NCBI GenBank assembly: GCA_013215505.1
Contig: JABSQZ010000001.1
Span: 186,001 to 250,000, forward strand
DNA: 64,000 bases
Reading direction: 5' to 3'
Origin: Oceanospirillaceae bacterium
GTDB taxonomy: Bacteria; Pseudomonadota; Gammaproteobacteria; Pseudomonadales; Balneatricaceae
Shown here in pieces: positions 24,408 through 33,008 of the stretch. Position 1 is the stretch's first letter, and each line of letters opens with the position of its first letter. The notes under the pieces were generated by a model that ran no database searches, was not told the DNA's origin, and saw only the letters and a program-made list of their open reading frames with translations. The position numbers and the translations under genes were made by a program.

Positions 24408-25552
24408 ACTGCTACCTCAGTCACTGTACTGGCGATTATTTCACCTTTGCGGTTAATCGCAAAAACTTCTACTGCCACTGTCGCTGCCACTATCGCCTGC
24501 GCTTGTTGCTGGGCCAACTGGCAAATCAATGCTGCCAGCGGTAATTGTCGCTCGCTGCACAAATTTAATACTTCAATACTGGTATTTGCTGAACCGACAC
24601 TGGCAAGCAACTGCTGTTGCTGTTCTGTGTTTATCACTAACACACTCGCCTGTTGCTCTAGCAACTGGGTGACACAGCGCTGCAAAAATGCAAAATCAAT
24701 GCTGCATTTCCGACTATTTAGATCTAATGCCCCCTGCGCCAGTTTAGTCATTTTGCCAAATCCGCCACAGATACTCAGCTTGCTAATTTGACCTTTCTTT
24801 AAATGTTTAAGCAGCGCGCCAACAAAATCTCCCATCTCAATCAACGCCATATCCTGCAACTGGTAATGTTCTCCAATCGCCGCTTCACTACTGCTGCCGG
24901 TGGCTGCAGCCATATGGGTAACGCCATTGCTGGAGGCGACATCCACCCCCTGACGAATCGACGCTATATAAGCGGCGCAGGAAAAAGGTCGCACTATGCC
25001 AGTCGTGCCCAAGATCGACAGCCCGCCCAAAATCCCCAGACGGCCGTTCATGGTTTTTGTGGCTATCTGCTCACCGTTGACTACCCCGACAGAAACTTCA
25101 AAGCCACCAGAATACTGATAAACTTCTGCGTAATTGCTCAAGTGCTGGCTCATCATCTTTCGTGGCACCGGATTGATTGCCGGCTCACCGATATCCAATA
25201 GCAGACCGGTTTTGGTCACAGTGCCTACACCCTCTGCTGCCTTAAACACTATGCCGGGCTCTGACACCAGGGCGAGCTCCACAAAGATAGTGGCACCGTG
25301 AGTGGCATCCGGATCATCTCCGGCGTCTTTAATAGTACTTACCCGAATCCCTTCCCGATTACCTGCAAGCGGCTGATAGTTACTAATATGCATCTCGACC
25401 AACTTACCTCTGGGTAAGCTAATTTCTACTAGTGCAGGGCTTTGTTTGGCAAATAGCGAACGACAGGCAGCCACACAGCAAGCTGTCGCACAGCTACCGG
25501 TGGTTAAACCGCTGCGCAGTGGGGTTATCGTTTCACTGCTCTCCTGCCACAT
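24404..25552 (-). CDS. cbiD: Cobalt-precorrin-5B C1-methyltransferase CbiD
   Basis: CbiD methylates C1 of the contracted ring in the anaerobic pathway; in hybrid clusters such as that of Pseudomonas aeruginosa it stands in for CobF. The N-terminus carries LRSGLTTGSCATACCVAA, the family signature, followed by EGVGTVTKTGL, INPVPRKM and GTTGIVRPFSCAAYIASI. I start it at the ATG at 25552 (AAGAG 8 bases upstream; about 382 residues) rather than the GTG at 25597. Confidence 0.93.
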   Translation of the reverse strand: MWQESSETITPLRSGLTTGSCATACCVAACRSLFAKQSPALVEISLPRGKLVEMHISNYQPLAGNREGIRVSTIKDAGDDPDATHGATIFVELALVSEPGIVFKAAEGVGTVTKTGLLLDIGEPAINPVPRKMMSQHLSNYAEVYQYSGGFEVSVGVVNGEQIATKTMNGRLGILGGLSILGTTGIVRPFSCAAYIASIRQGVDVASSNGVTHMAAATGSSSEAAIGEHYQLQDMALIEMGDFVGALLKHLKKGQISKLSICGGFGKMTKLAQGALDLNSRKCSIDFAFLQRCVTQLLEQQASVLVINTEQQQQLLASVGSANTSIEVLNLCSERQLPLAALICQLAQQQAQAIVAATVAVEVFAINRKGEIIASTVTEVAV

Positions 25553-25623
25553 TGTTTTAATCTCTTCATTAACACTGGGACTTTCAACCGAGCCCACTAA
25601 TATTTACCGGCTAAACTAGCCCT

Positions 25624-27048
25624 TTATGCCCCTGCAACCCAGCGCTGTAAAAAATCGCTGTCCGGCTCTGCTAATTGGCCACTAAACAACTTGCCAATAA
25701 CCTCCGGGTTAGAGGGGAAAAATAAATGCAGATAACTGGCCGTTAAATTACCTTCGCGGAAAATAGCCTCTCCCGGTGCCGGGTGACGCTGACGACGACC
25801 ATAGCCTATCGGCGGGTTAGTGCCACTACTGCGGGACCTATGGTGCGCGTGACCGCGCACTTCTCCCTCGGGCAGCATAGCGGTTTGCATCCCCTGACAG
25901 CCACGTTTACCGCGCATCGCTCCCTCACCTGGCATAATCGCCAACAGTGGGTAGTATCCCCCCTGCAAATCCGTCAACCCGCTCAAACAATACAAAAAGC
26001 CGCCGCACTCGGCCAATACTGGCTTTCGCTGTTGATAAAATTCCCGGATCGAGGCCAACATAGATTGGTTAGCCGCCAGTTCACTGGTATGCAGTTCCGG
26101 GTAGCCACCTGGCAGCCACAAGGCATCGGCGACCGGTATCTTTTGATCTTTTATCGGTGAGAAATAACTGACCTTGGCACCGAGCTTTTGTAACAACTCA
26201 ATATTGGCCTGATAGATAAAGCTGAATGCAGCATCTTTGGCTATGGCGATAGTTTTACCCAGCAGAGGTTGCGCAGTGACAGCCTCAATCTTGCCCGCTT
26301 TAAACACAACCTGCCCGGGCAGTTGCAATAACTCTGCGCCGCTGTCGGCGCGGGCGACTCCCTGCTCCAACCACTGACAGCCCATCTCAAAGCGCAGCTC
26401 CAGTTCTGCAGTCACTTCACTGGCCTGCACTAAGCCTAAATGTCTTTCCGGCAATGCAACTTCTGGCTCTTTTGCCAGCGCGGCAAGCAGCGCTAAATCA
26501 ACGCCCAGAGCGTCACGAATTAACTGCGCATGCCGCTCACTGCTGCAGTTATTGGCGATTAACCCGGCACATTGATAATCATCACGATAAGTCGCTAAAC
26601 CCAGCGCCACCGCCGCGGCGGTTTGCGCCATGCCTTTCACATCCATGACGATAGCGATGGGAATGCCAAAGGTCGCGGCCAAATCGGCGCTCGACGGTTC
26701 ACCGTCAAACAGCCCCATGGCCCCTTCAATCAAAATCAGATCGGCTTCACAGGCGGCCTCAAATAACATGTGCCGGCAGTACTGTTCGCCCGCCATCCAC
26801 AGATCTAATTGTTGAGTCGGATAGCCAGAGGCCTGGGCTAAAATTTGTGGGTCCAGATAATCCGGTCCGGTCTTAAATACCCTGACCTTCTTGCCTTGAT
26901 TACTAAAGTATCTGGCCAGCGCCGCTGTCACTGTGGTTTTGCCCTGACCGGAAGCCGGTGCGGCAATAAACAGCGCCGCACAAGTAGCTTCGGTCAGTGT
27001 CTGGCCAGCCCTGCTGTTGCCCGCTTTATTGGTATCAGTCAGTAGCAT
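25624..27048 (-). CDS. cobB: Cobyrinic acid a,c-diamide synthase CobB/CbiA
   Basis: A 474-residue glutamine-dependent amidase that amidates the a and c side chains. The P-loop is IAAPASGQGKTTVT (about residues 31-44), then FKTGPDYLDP and LIEGAMGLFDG, and a C-terminal glutamine amidotransferase domain with the cysteine in LAECGGFLYCL. RGKRGCQG and SYLHLFFPSN are also conserved. The gene is called cobB in aerobic producers and cbiA in anaerobic ones. It follows cobO by one base. Confidence 0.95.
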   Translation of the reverse strand: MLLTDTNKAGNSRAGQTLTEATCAALFIAAPASGQGKTTVTAALARYFSNQGKKVRVFKTGPDYLDPQILAQASGYPTQQLDLWMAGEQYCRHMLFEAACEADLILIEGAMGLFDGEPSSADLAATFGIPIAIVMDVKGMAQTAAAVALGLATYRDDYQCAGLIANNCSSERHAQLIRDALGVDLALLAALAKEPEVALPERHLGLVQASEVTAELELRFEMGCQWLEQGVARADSGAELLQLPGQVVFKAGKIEAVTAQPLLGKTIAIAKDAAFSFIYQANIELLQKLGAKVSYFSPIKDQKIPVADALWLPGGYPELHTSELAANQSMLASIREFYQQRKPVLAECGGFLYCLSGLTDLQGGYYPLLAIMPGEGAMRGKRGCQGMQTAMLPEGEVRGHAHHRSRSSGTNPPIGYGRRQRHPAPGEAIFREGNLTASYLHLFFPSNPEVIGKLFSGQLAEPDSDFLQRWVAGA

Positions 27049-27049
27049 C

Positions 27050-27637
27050 TTAAAATTCTATCCCGGCCTGCGCTTTGACCCCTTGACGAAATGCATGTTT
27101 TTCATCTTTTATCAGGCTGATAGTATCGGCAATCTCCTCCAGCGCAGTGGGCATCATCCTTCCGGTAATCATCACATTTTGCATCGCCGGGCGATTTTTC
27201 AGGGCATCAATCACCGGTTGTAGCGGCAGGTAATCGTATTTGAACATATAGCTCATCTCATCAAAGACCAACAAATCGTAGCTGTCATCGCTCAATAGCT
27301 CAGTCGCCACTGCCCACGCCTGTTCCGCCGCTGCTATATCCTGGGTTTTGTCCTGCGTTTCCCAGGTAAAACCATGGCCCATGACATGCCAGTCAATTTG
27401 CGCATGGTCTTTAAAAAACTTATATTCGCCGGTCTCTAAACGACCTTTGATAAATTGAATCACCGCACAGCGTTTTCCGTGACCGACACTGCGCGCCATA
27501 GTGCCCAGAGCAGAGCTACTCTTGCCTTTTCCCGGCCCCTTCAGCAAAATGAGCACGCCGCGCTCTTCGGTGGCTTTGGCGATGCGCTTGTCGATCACCG
27601 CCTTCTTTGCCGCCATCTTCTGTTGATGTGTTTTCAT
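27050..27637 (-). CDS. cobO: Corrinoid adenosyltransferase CobO/BtuR
   Basis: A 195-residue enzyme that attaches the 5'-deoxyadenosyl group of ATP to cob(I)yrinic acid diamide. The P-loop variant LLKGPGKGKSSSALG (about residues 30-45) and HGFTWETQD, together with LLVFDEMSYMFKYDYL, identify the CobA/CobO/BtuR family. It lies second in the riboswitch-led operon, just after the chelatase ATPase gene. Confidence 0.95.
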   Translation of the reverse strand: MKTHQQKMAAKKAVIDKRIAKATEERGVLILLKGPGKGKSSSALGTMARSVGHGKRCAVIQFIKGRLETGEYKFFKDHAQIDWHVMGHGFTWETQDKTQDIAAAEQAWAVATELLSDDSYDLLVFDEMSYMFKYDYLPLQPVIDALKNRPAMQNVMITGRMMPTALEEIADTISLIKDEKHAFRQGVKAQAGIEF

Positions 27638-27654
27638 ATTCAGTCTCCCTGTGC

Positions 27655-29463
27655 TTAGCTGTGCAGCAAATGATAGTGAGCGCCTAACTGGCGGGCGATG
27701 GCTTCGCCGCGACCGCGTTTAACCGCCGTGTTTTCTGTGTCGATCAGCACTGTGGCAGCGCCGAGCCTAAGATCCGAAACTTGGGCCCTGCTGCGCCCAT
27801 CGGTAATTAAATAGCAGCGCACGGTAGTAGCATTCGCTGTGGTTAGTTTCGCCACTATCCCCTGCGCTTGCTCTAGTACTTTACGCAGCGGTGTTCCGCC
27901 TGCAACATCGACATTATTTAACAGCGCCCGCAGCTCTTTGGGCGCTTTCACTGCCGCTTGTATCTGTTGCACACTGGCATTACCAAAGCCCAAGATCTGC
28001 AGCTTTTCCCGCTGCAGGTAAGCTTGCCTGGAGATATCTAACACGCAAGCTTTAGCCCTGGCAGAGAGTTGCTGTACTAATGTCGATGCAGAAGTATCCA
28101 GCAACACTAAATGCAGCACTTTAGCTTTAGGTTGTTTTTCACGATACTTCAGCTTCAGCGTCGGCCACTGGTTGACGCTGTGCAGCAAGGTAGAAAACCA
28201 GTTAATCGCGCTTTTTTCTGGTGTTTCAACATCGCTTTCAGTGTACCCGCGCAGCTGTTTTCCCGCTGATTTTGCCGCACTGGGGGATTCATTCTGCAGT
28301 CGCTTGGCGCTTTTATCATCGCTAAAAAGTCGATTCAGTGCCGCAATACTGTGTTTAGAATTACTCTGGGCCGCTTCAACTCTCTGCGGCGCCTGCATGC
28401 TACCCCAGTCACTTTCTGCCGATTGCTGCCCAGTTTCAGTCGTGGAGGTTTGACCGTGACGATTTTGAGCGGCAGAGTTTGGCTGCGACTGGGCAGCTGT
28501 TGGACGCGAGAAATTTCCCTTATTTTGCTCTGCTTTATCACTATCGCCGTCATCGCCTGGCGAATTGTCGTTATCAGCTGCATTGGAAGATGCCCCTGTG
28601 GTTCGGCGATGGGCCAGCACTAACTCTTCAACAGTATCGATATCTGCTATGGTCACTTGGCTGTCTGCTCGCCAGGCAGCCTGGGCCAGTGCTGCACGAT
28701 ACATCACGATATCGGCCCGCACCCCTTCTACCCCGGCATCATGGCAGCGTTGAGCTATGTTGAGACGCAGTTTATCGGAGCAAGAAATCTGCGACAGCAG
28801 CGCTCTGGCGGCCCCGATTTGTTCAGATAAATGCTGTTGCTGTTGCTGGTACAGATCGACAAACTGCTGTGGGTCCGCTTCGAAAGCTTCACGACATTTT
28901 ACAATCGCCACCCGCTGCTCAAGACTGAGTTGAGTATCCAAGTGAACCATTAAGCCGAACCGGTCTTTTAGTTGGCCACGCAGCTCTCCCTCATCCGGAT
29001 TCATAGTCCCTATCAGAGAAAATTTGCTGTTGTGAGAGTGGCTGATACCGTCGCGTTCAACGTGGTTGACACCACTGGCGGCCACATCCAGTAATTGATC
29101 GACCAGATGATCGGCCAGTAAATTCACTTCATCGACGTACAAAATACCGCCGTCGACTTTACTTAACAGCCCGGGAGAGAAGTGTAATTGTTTGTTACTG
29201 AGAACCCGTTCAATATCCAGAGTGCCGGTGAGCATTTCCAAACTAGTGCCCAGGGGCAAAGTCACAAAGGGGCATGCGGCATTATTAACTGGCGGTAAGA
29301 TATTGGCCAACGCTCTTGCCAAGGTTGACTTAGCACTGCCGCGCGGACCACTGACTAGTACCCCACCAATGGCCGGGTAAATTGCAGCGAGTATTAAGGC
29401 TTTCTTAAATAGCGTCTGGCCCTGGACCGCACTAAAGGGAAAGTCACTGTGTAATTGAGACAT
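27655..29463 (-). CDS. Fused ChlI/ChlD-type chelatase ATPase subunit
   Basis: A protein of about 602 residues. The N-terminal AAA+ module has Walker A GPRGSAKST and Walker B GGILYVDEVNLL. A low-complexity Asn/Asp/Ser/Gln-rich linker follows (residues near 290-390), then a C-terminal von Willebrand A domain with the MIDAS motif LLDTSAST. These are the I and D subunits of magnesium/cobalt chelatases in one chain; here the likely partner is CobN. The frame opens at a GTG at 29487, but ATG 29463 is preferred because GGA lies upstream and the GTG falls inside a leader hairpin. It is the first gene after the cobalamin riboswitch. Confidence 0.88.
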   Translation of the reverse strand: MSQLHSDFPFSAVQGQTLFKKALILAAIYPAIGGVLVSGPRGSAKSTLARALANILPPVNNAACPFVTLPLGTSLEMLTGTLDIERVLSNKQLHFSPGLLSKVDGGILYVDEVNLLADHLVDQLLDVAASGVNHVERDGISHSHNSKFSLIGTMNPDEGELRGQLKDRFGLMVHLDTQLSLEQRVAIVKCREAFEADPQQFVDLYQQQQQHLSEQIGAARALLSQISCSDKLRLNIAQRCHDAGVEGVRADIVMYRAALAQAAWRADSQVTIADIDTVEELVLAHRRTTGASSNAADNDNSPGDDGDSDKAEQNKGNFSRPTAAQSQPNSAAQNRHGQTSTTETGQQSAESDWGSMQAPQRVEAAQSNSKHSIAALNRLFSDDKSAKRLQNESPSAAKSAGKQLRGYTESDVETPEKSAINWFSTLLHSVNQWPTLKLKYREKQPKAKVLHLVLLDTSASTLVQQLSARAKACVLDISRQAYLQREKLQILGFGNASVQQIQAAVKAPKELRALLNNVDVAGGTPLRKVLEQAQGIVAKLTTANATTVRCYLITDGRSRAQVSDLRLGAATVLIDTENTAVKRGRGEAIARQLGAHYHLLHS

Positions 29464-29479
29464 AGAGTATCCAACAGAA

Positions 29480-29496
29480 GCACCCACCGTGCTTTT
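29480..29496 (-). promoter_or_regulatory. Leader hairpin after the riboswitch
   Basis: AAGCAC and GTGCTT form a 6-bp stem with a GGTGG loop between the B12 box and the first start codon. It could be part of the expression platform that hides or frees the ribosome binding site; there is no poly-U, so translational control is more likely than termination. Confidence 0.45.
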
Positions 29497-29511
29497 AGAT
29501 TTAGCAAATTT

Positions 29512-29632
29512 AAGGCCGGTCTCCGGGCTAGAGTTAAACTTAAATTAAGCTCTTTACCGTTGCGGGGGCAGCGATGGAATATAAAAACCATACTTCCCGA
29601 TTATCCACAACTCAAGTTGCGGCACCTTTAAT
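29512..29632 (-). promoter_or_regulatory. Cobalamin riboswitch
   Basis: The minus strand carries the core landmarks of the B12 riboswitch in order: AAAGGTGCC, CGGGAAGTATGG, a TTCC segment, then GCTGCCCCCGCAACGGTAA, and the B12 box AGCCCGGAGACCGGCC (29513-29529). Adenosylcobalamin binding to such leaders lowers expression of downstream genes. It lies 50 bases before the chelatase gene, so the whole run is expected to be repressed by B12. Confidence 0.93.
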
Positions 29633-29642
29633 TTTAGCCCCA

Positions 29643-29670
29643 ATATTAACACTGACATGACCAGTTACAA
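29643..29670 (-). promoter_or_regulatory. Probable sigma-70 promoter of the B12 operon
   Basis: On the minus strand TTGTAA (29665-29670) and TAATAT (29643-29648) are spaced by 16 bases, placing the start of transcription just before the cobalamin riboswitch. Confidence 0.5.
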
Positions 29671-29893
29671 GCAATAAATGTGCCTTCAACTCACAAGGGC
29701 TAAAGCTGGTAAAATAATGATCGATTTCAACGGCTAACTCGCCGCTAACAGCCATGTGCCTCGCACCTTCAAACAGGTACTATTGCCCACAGTACTGGCT
29801 ATGCCAGCCAATAGGCTGATTCAATCATGAAGATCATCAGATTAAGCAAATTCACTTTCAGATGAACATTGATCAAGTGTTATACTGTTGCCC

Positions 29894-30436
29894 ATGACTA
29901 AACCCGATATAACAGAACAATCTCAGCAGCTAATTCTGCAACAAACGCTTAATAGCTCTAAACAAGCTTCTCTGGTACATGTTGATGCACAGCAAGGTTT
30001 CACCCTGAACGCTATTCTGGATACCGATGGCAGTATCAGCTTATCCCCGGGGCATCACTTGCACACAGACGGTAATCAACTGACTGTAGGCAGCATTGAT
30101 TCTGCCACTATGCACAACGAAGACTTTCTGGCGCTGTTGCTTGACCCGCAGGATATCAATGCACTGATTGAGGCCAACATCAGCCACAATAACCCAGAGA
30201 CTGAAGAGGATACGCAGTTATTTTCCGCTTCAGCGCAAAATACAATTTTGAAACTCGAAGATGTACTTTACAAAGACGACAGTTTAGATGAGTACTTACC
30301 CCCTGATGAGGGCGCCAAATGGTATTTGTACGGTGATGGCCGCGCTATCGATGAAGCCATCTCAGGCCCTGGCATGCAAGACATCCACGATGCCTTATTA
30401 ATGCAGCAGTTACTGGCACAACAGTATGTGGAATAA
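29894..30436 (+). CDS. Hypothetical acidic protein
   Basis: A 180-residue protein I do not recognise. It has no signal peptide or membrane segment and is acidic, with LEDVLYKDDSLDEYLPPDEG in the C-terminal half and a Gln/Leu-rich end. The middle (HHLHTDGNQLTVGSIDSATMHNEDF cut into shorter stretches) reads like a small beta-rich or adaptor fold. The ATG at 29894 is chosen over an upstream TTG. A TATACT box lies only 7 bases before it, so the mRNA may be nearly leaderless. It is divergent from the B12 operon and shares its promoter region. Confidence 0.6.
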   Translation: MTKPDITEQSQQLILQQTLNSSKQASLVHVDAQQGFTLNAILDTDGSISLSPGHHLHTDGNQLTVGSIDSATMHNEDFLALLLDPQDINALIEANISHNNPETEEDTQLFSASAQNTILKLEDVLYKDDSLDEYLPPDEGAKWYLYGDGRAIDEAISGPGMQDIHDALLMQQLLAQQYVE

Positions 30437-30508
30437 AATCTACTACTGAACATTCGCTCACTGCTGAGCATAGCCCAGCATATAAACTTCCCTGACACTG
30501 TTTACTGA

Positions 30509-30667
30509 TTAATGCTTTTTTGTGAATTTGAGGCCAGTTTTTTTGCTAACAGCTATTCTCTCTGTCTTAGACTGACGTGCAGGTTTTGCTCTCAGCTGCT
30601 TGTTTAACATTTTCTCAATGTACTGATTCAATTCGGCTTTCATCAATTCTTCGCCAATACTTTGCAT
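30509..30667 (-). CDS. Small basic protein of 52 residues
   Basis: The minus-strand frame encodes MQSIGEELMKAELNQYIEKM and a lysine/arginine-rich tail ending LKFTKKH. AGGAG sits 9 bases before the ATG, a strong ribosome binding site, which supports real translation. The N-terminal half is predicted to be amphipathic helix, the tail basic and probably nucleic-acid or membrane associated. I know no family for it. It is convergent with the gene ending at 30436. Confidence 0.55.
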   Translation of the reverse strand: MQSIGEELMKAELNQYIEKMLNKQLRAKPARQSKTERIAVSKKTGLKFTKKH

Positions 30668-31067
30668 AGGGCACACTCCTAAAAAAAGTGACTATAAGTT
30701 TATCTACAACTGCAAAGTAGCCTGAATTTATTACCATTTGATGAAAGCAGTTATTACCCTGCAACACACTGATAAAACAGCTCACTCATAGCGGGCCATT
30801 AAGTCAAACTGTGGCTATACATAGAATAAATAGACACAGCATAAATATGTAATCCATTATTTTCAAACACTTACACCCTGAAAATTAAACAATACATACA
30901 AGGACGAACTGTAAGCATTTGTTTTAAAATATAAATATAGATTTCTCTGGAATGATGCATCTACTTTACCAAGCGCCATCATGTCTGTTATTCCACTCGA
31001 CGAGGCTCCTACAGCCATTTGCAGACATTTTATCTCAGTTAATCAGGGTGGCGATTACCCAATTTCA
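30668..31067. other. Intergenic region without a recognised gene
   Basis: Mostly AT-rich sequence. The only feature I can point to is a half-copy of the dispersed palindromic repeat near 31010-31033 (GCCATTTGCAGACATTTT). The strand-specific promoter for the 52-residue gene should lie at its left end. Confidence 0.5.
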
Positions 31068-31491
31068 CTAGATATGACGAGAATCATGTTCGAAACGTGA
31101 AAGGAATTGAAGCGCACGTTCGATTGGATTGTGCAAGTATTGATCAGGGCCTAGCATTTTTCGTGCATTTATACTTGTCGTAACTAATAGAGAAAAATTA
31201 ACTCGCTCTATCTTTGAGTCCCACCCAGGGAACCTACCTAACCAACCTTTTTTGTGATGTGCAATAAGGCGATTTAATGGAGAATACCCATGGTAATCGA
31301 ATGCATGATTGCCATCCGTCACAAAAACATGGTTTCCGACATAAGCAGCAACTGGAATAATTCTTTCAGCATAAAACCCGCTGTTTGGATATTTTCTCAG
31401 GTATACATGCGCCGTGACAGAAGAAAACACGATCTGATTGCTTCCATCTTCGAACAGGGTCTTTTTTTATGCCTGCTTTAGGAAAATACAT
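31068..31491 (-). pseudogene. Frameshifted hypothetical protein gene
   Basis: The first part reads from ATG 31491 as MYFPKAGIKKDPVRRWKQSD and VFFCHGAC, then breaks off; the rest (HVYLRKYPNSGFYAERIIPV through HNPIERALQFLSRFE) continues in another frame from about 31430. Joining the two gives one coherent protein, so a small deletion with frameshift near 31405-31425 seems to have broken the gene. The later part is rich in conserved-looking Trp/Gly/His positions (KKGWLGRFPGWD). I do not know the function. Confidence 0.6.
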
Positions 31492-31644
31492 TGGTAGTGT
31501 ATACCTTTTATATTTGTATCAAAGTAGTGCCTGAAGACAAGAATTTAACCTAAAGCTCGGGCGAATTAATTTGAAAATTAAAATTTGAAAACGTCTGTTT
31601 TCTACACATATTTTTCTGATAACACTTTTCATCAAAGACCTTCG

Positions 31645-31708
31645 AATGTCTGCAATGTGTCAACTTATGCAGTCCGCTGGCAAGTAACGGGCCAATTGCA
31701 GACGTTTT
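31645..31708. repeat. Dispersed palindromic repeat, copy A (complete)
   Basis: Begins AATGTCTGCAATGTGTCA and ends GGCCAATTGCAGACGTTTT, so the ends are near-perfect inverted repeats around about 30 bases. Related ends recur at many intergenic places in the window. This copy stops 27 bases before a truncated solute-binding protein frame. Confidence 0.7.
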
Positions 31709-31734
31709 CATTACCACCTCCAATAAGTATCTAA

Positions 31735-32260
31735 CTGTTTGATGTAGGTTGGGAGGACGGAAAAGGATATCTTCCATTTATCTATATAAACCCATCATCA
31801 GAGAAGTTAGAGGGATATTTCGTTAATCTTATCAACTTAGTTTTTAAAGATAGTGAGGCAAAAGTAGAGTATGAATTATTACCTTGCAAAAGATGTCTAC
31901 ATGATATGACTGATGGAGACGAAATGGATATAGTTTTAGCTGCGGCTTCCACTGAAGAAAGGCGTAAATATATCTATTTTCTGATATCTCCGCCAAGGCT
32001 CATTTAGCTTACTATATGATAGTAAGCAGTACCCTAAGGGACTTCGTGTAAAAATCAAAACTATTTGAATAGCCTAGAAAGTGTCGGGGTATGAGAGGGT
32101 TAGTATATGGAAATTATGGTCTTTCTAAAAAAGTTATTCAAACAGCCACTGATTTTCAACCACTCGTTAAACAGATAAGTGTCCGCGGCTAAAAAACGTC
32201 CGGCTTTCTCATCAACAAAAAAATATTGATCTATTCTTACAGGATTGGAATAAATGCGCC
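31735..32260 (+). pseudogene. Decayed family-3 solute-binding protein gene
   Basis: An open stretch reads VGWEDGKGYLPFIYINPSSE, GYFVNLINLVFKDSEA, LLPCKRCLHDMTDGDEMD and IVLAAASTEERRKYIYF, matching the usual order of a periplasmic solute-binding domain (PPF-Y start, GY-x-V-x-L, LPWxRC, DxVLAAxxTxER). It ends at a TAG at 32006; further family-like pieces continue in other frames (YDSKQYPKG, GNYGLSKKVIQTATDFQPLV, FLINKKILIYSY). The signal peptide is missing and several frameshifts are present. It directly precedes an intact solute-binding gene. Confidence 0.7.
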
Positions 32261-32270
32261 GGAGGCCAGT

Positions 32271-33008
32271 ATGAAAACCCTATTAACAGCAGTGTTGTTG
32301 ACTTGTATCTCACTTAACTATGTACAAGCCAGCGACACTATTACCATTAGAATCTCTCCCACCGGCTTTCCTCCCTATATGATCAAGGGCGATCAAGGGG
32401 CGGCCAGAGGTATTATAGTGGATGTGCTCAGTTACATCGCCAGCAATAATGGCTATCAAATTGAGACAGTGAGCATACCCAAAAAAAGAATAGCAGGCAT
32501 GGTACTGGCGGGGGATGTAGATGCCAGCCCCACTGCCAGAGAGTGGATTATCAACCCAGAAAAATATGCCTTTAGCGATGTCATAGTCGTCGTAAAAGAC
32601 GTGTTGTTTTCACCTGAAGATAAGCCACTCAAGTTTGAAACAATCGACGATTTATTCGGCAAAACCTTAGGTACACACTTGGGTTATCACTATCCAATGC
32701 TAGAAGAGTACTTTTTGGATCGGCGGATTAAAAAAACTATGGCCAAAAACGAGCTGGCTATGCTGCAAATGACTTTGTTGAAACGCAACGATGCCACAGT
32801 GGTCAACGAATTAGTAGGACAGTGGATCATAAAAAACAATCCTGCGATGCACAATAAATTTGTGATCTCCTCAAAGGCCATCAACAGCTTTGGTTTTCGA
32901 CTGATGTTTAATAAAAAGTGGCAGAGTTTTGTGCTGCTGTTTAATCGCGAGCTGGCTTTGATGCGGCGCAACGGTGAGTTGGATCGGATACTGGGTAAGT
33001 ATTATTGA
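32271..33008 (+). CDS. Periplasmic family-3 solute-binding protein
   Basis: A 245-residue secreted protein. The N-terminal MKTLLTAVLLTCISLNYVQAS is a signal peptide with cleavage near ALA-type residues. The mature part starts TITIRISPTGFPPYMIKG and has DVDASPTAREW and YAFSDVIVVVKDVLF, as in amino-acid/polar ligand-binding domains. GGAGG lies 5 bases before the ATG. No permease or ATPase gene is nearby, so it may serve as a stand-alone sensor for chemotaxis or signalling rather than in an ABC importer. Confidence 0.8.
   Translation: MKTLLTAVLLTCISLNYVQASDTITIRISPTGFPPYMIKGDQGAARGIIVDVLSYIASNNGYQIETVSIPKKRIAGMVLAGDVDASPTAREWIINPEKYAFSDVIVVVKDVLFSPEDKPLKFETIDDLFGKTLGTHLGYHYPMLEEYFLDRRIKKTMAKNELAMLQMTLLKRNDATVVNELVGQWIIKNNPAMHNKFVISSKAINSFGFRLMFNKKWQSFVLLFNRELALMRRNGELDRILGKYY

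Noticed and set aside
31550-31777. Minus-strand frame of 75 codons
   Set aside because: It runs through repeat copy A and the 5' edge of the decayed solute-binding gene on the opposite strand.
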